This document shows, one piece after another, positions 4,956 through 6,060 of a DNA stretch of 6,060 bases. Under the pieces are notes generated by a model. The model did no database searches, had not been told where the DNA came from, and saw only the letters and a list, made by a program, of their open reading frames with translations. The position numbers and the translations under genes were made by a program. The stretch is from the NCBI GenBank assembly GCA_937927525.1, contig CALBDR010000427.1, positions 1-6,060 on the forward strand, in the 5' to 3' direction. The stretch comes from an uncultured Candidatus Melainabacteria bacterium (lineage in GTDB: Bacteria; Cyanobacteriota; Vampirovibrionia; LMEP-6097). Within the stretch, counting starts at the first letter, position 1; the number at the start of each line of letters is the position of its first letter.

Positions 4956-6029
4956 ATGGCACGTAGAAAAAAGATTAATGAACAAGCACCTATTCAACCA
5001 GCTGAAGAGCCAACACCACAGCTCTCTTCTTCATTGGTTACTTCTGCTCCTACGGATTCTCATGGACAGCGTCCTCAGGATCAAGTCGTTGGAGAAGGTA
5101 TGAGCAGAGCAGATAAAATTGCTGCTGTGATTAATGTTGCGATGACTGCTAATGAAAAAAAATTAAACGATGTTTTAATTACTGTTGCACAGCCGGCTCC
5201 AGAAGGTCAGCCAGCTAAGCCTGAAGAAGCTCCAGATGCTATTCCAGATGAAGCTGCTCCAGTTAACCATTCTACAATTCTTGCTAAAGAAGCTGTAGAT
5301 GTTATCTTCGCTGGTGAAGAGCTTTCTGAAGATGTAAAAAATAGAGCTGCAGCACTTTATGAAGCTACTATTCAAACTAAGATGAAAGAAGTAGAAGCTG
5401 ATCTCATCGAAGAACTCACTGAAGATTTTGAGATTAACTTTAAGAGAGAAGTAGATCAACTTCAAGAGTCTATTAACGATTATTTGACTGATGCAGTAAA
5501 CGAATACATTGCTGAAAATCAGTTAGCTATTGAAAACGGATTAAAGAGTGATCTTTATGAAAATATGATCACTGATATTTCTAATGTTATTAGATCCTAC
5601 AATTTTGCAATCAATGATGATCAGATCGATCTAGTTACAGAATCATATCAAGAACTCGATCAGGCCAAATCAGACCTGAATGAGCAGATTAAAAAGAACA
5701 TGTCTCAGCGTGCACATATTAATGAGCTTGAAAAAGCATTGGTGTTCGAAGCTGTATCAGCAGACCTTCCTTTAATGCAAAGGGAAAAATTGAGAACTCT
5801 TGCTGAGAATGTAGATGCAGATGATGCAAAGATGTTATCGGATAAGCTTAATGTACTTAAGTCACGATTCGTAACTGAAGGTTATGACACATCTGCTCAC
5901 TTGAAAGATATTTCTAATAATGCATTCTACTTAGATGAACAAGTTGAAGTTGAAGAAAATACTAAATATGTGGACGGAAATATTAAAAAGTATGTTGATG
6001 CAGTTTCTAATCACGTTAGAAAAAATTAA
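4956..6029 (+). CDS. 22: Prohead scaffold core protein (T4 gp22-like)
   Basis: This is the main internal scaffold on which the capsid shell forms; gp21 later degrades it to peptides. It is 357 residues, longer than T4 gp22 (about 269). The extra length is an N-terminal Ala/Pro/Gln/Glu-rich, probably disordered part (1-105) containing one short helix, MSRADKIAAVINVAMTANEK (49-68). Residues 122-210 resemble the gp22 core (LSEDVKNRAAALYEA, then INDYLTDAVNEYIAENQLAIENG). Residues 230-260 suit a coiled coil. Residues 262-306 (LVFEAVSADLPLMQREKLRT onward) match the conserved gp22 C-terminal domain. I count about thirteen (I/L)-x-E sites spread along the protein, as expected for a protein that is fully digested. 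It has a strong AAAGGAG site six to seven bases before the ATG, the best start signal here, fitting high expression. Confidence 0.94.
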   Translation: MARRKKINEQAPIQPAEEPTPQLSSSLVTSAPTDSHGQRPQDQVVGEGMSRADKIAAVINVAMTANEKKLNDVLITVAQPAPEGQPAKPEEAPDAIPDEAAPVNHSTILAKEAVDVIFAGEELSEDVKNRAAALYEATIQTKMKEVEADLIEELTEDFEINFKREVDQLQESINDYLTDAVNEYIAENQLAIENGLKSDLYENMITDISNVIRSYNFAINDDQIDLVTESYQELDQAKSDLNEQIKKNMSQRAHINELEKALVFEAVSADLPLMQREKLRTLAENVDADDAKMLSDKLNVLKSRFVTEGYDTSAHLKDISNNAFYLDEQVEVEENTKYVDGNIKKYVDAVSNHVRKN

Positions 6030-6034
6030 GTAAT

Positions 6035-6048
6035 AGGAGTTTCAAATG
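6035..6048 (+). promoter_or_regulatory. Ribosome site and ATG start of the next gene
   Basis: AGGAG (6035-6039) is followed six bases later by ATG (6046-6048), 16 bases after the scaffold stop. The layout copies that of the scaffold gene and fixes the start of the truncated gene at the window edge. No late-promoter-like CTAAATA lies in this short gap, so if the capsid gene has its own promoter, it lies within the scaffold gene. Confidence 0.75.
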
Positions 6049-6060
6049 AACTTACACGAA
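6046..6060 (+). CDS. First five codons of the next gene, probably major capsid protein (gp23 position)
   Basis: Only MNLHE is visible before the window ends. The peptide is too short for recognition. The call rests on order: in T4-like phages the scaffold gene 22 is followed directly by the major capsid gene 23, and the good ribosome site fits a highly expressed gene. If it is gp23, its N-terminus should be a propeptide of about 65 residues removed by the gene 21 protease. Confidence 0.6.

Overview
The window is a piece of the late structural (head) gene cluster of a T4-like tailed phage (Straboviridae-type or marine 'exo-T-even' myovirus). Every credible gene is on the + strand, packed with gaps of 24 bases or less or with short overlaps. 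Gene order and protein motifs match the T4 series tail tube (19) - portal (20) - prohead core (67/68) - prohead protease (21) - scaffold (22) - major capsid (23). The DNA is AT-rich with strong use of AGA for arginine. The portal carries the RIFYIDVG motif that underlies the classic cyanophage g20 marker, so a marine T4-like phage is likely. The host cannot be fixed from this window.

Layout: 1-83 is the C-terminal end of a gene, by synteny the tail tube gene. 97-1635 is the portal (gp20), clearly recognisable. 1656-2126 is a very acidic prohead core protein of gp67 type, ending in an Asp-rich EF-hand-like loop. 2116-4278 is the oddity: a 720-codon gene in the place of the small core gene 68. 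Its first ~130 residues look like a charged core-type segment. They are followed by a ~280-residue Gly/aromatic-rich region that I do not recognise, a Pro/Ser/Thr linker, two copies of a ~36-residue repeat, and two hydrophobic segments, the second a good membrane-span candidate. 4275-4931 is the prohead protease (gp21) with its His and Ser catalytic motifs intact. 4956-6029 is the scaffold core protein (gp22). 6046-6060 is the first five codons of the next gene, expected to be the major capsid protein.

How they work together: the portal starts the prohead. The scaffold and small core proteins fill its interior, and the capsid shell grows around this core. The protease is built in as a zymogen and then cuts the core proteins after (I/L)-x-E, freeing space for DNA. 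A large protein made from the core locus is therefore a good candidate for a packaged, protease-processed and possibly ejected cargo. That is inference, but it is the most interesting signal here. No RNA genes, CRISPR arrays, insertion sequences or convincing terminators were seen, and no stretch above 300 bases lacks a gene.
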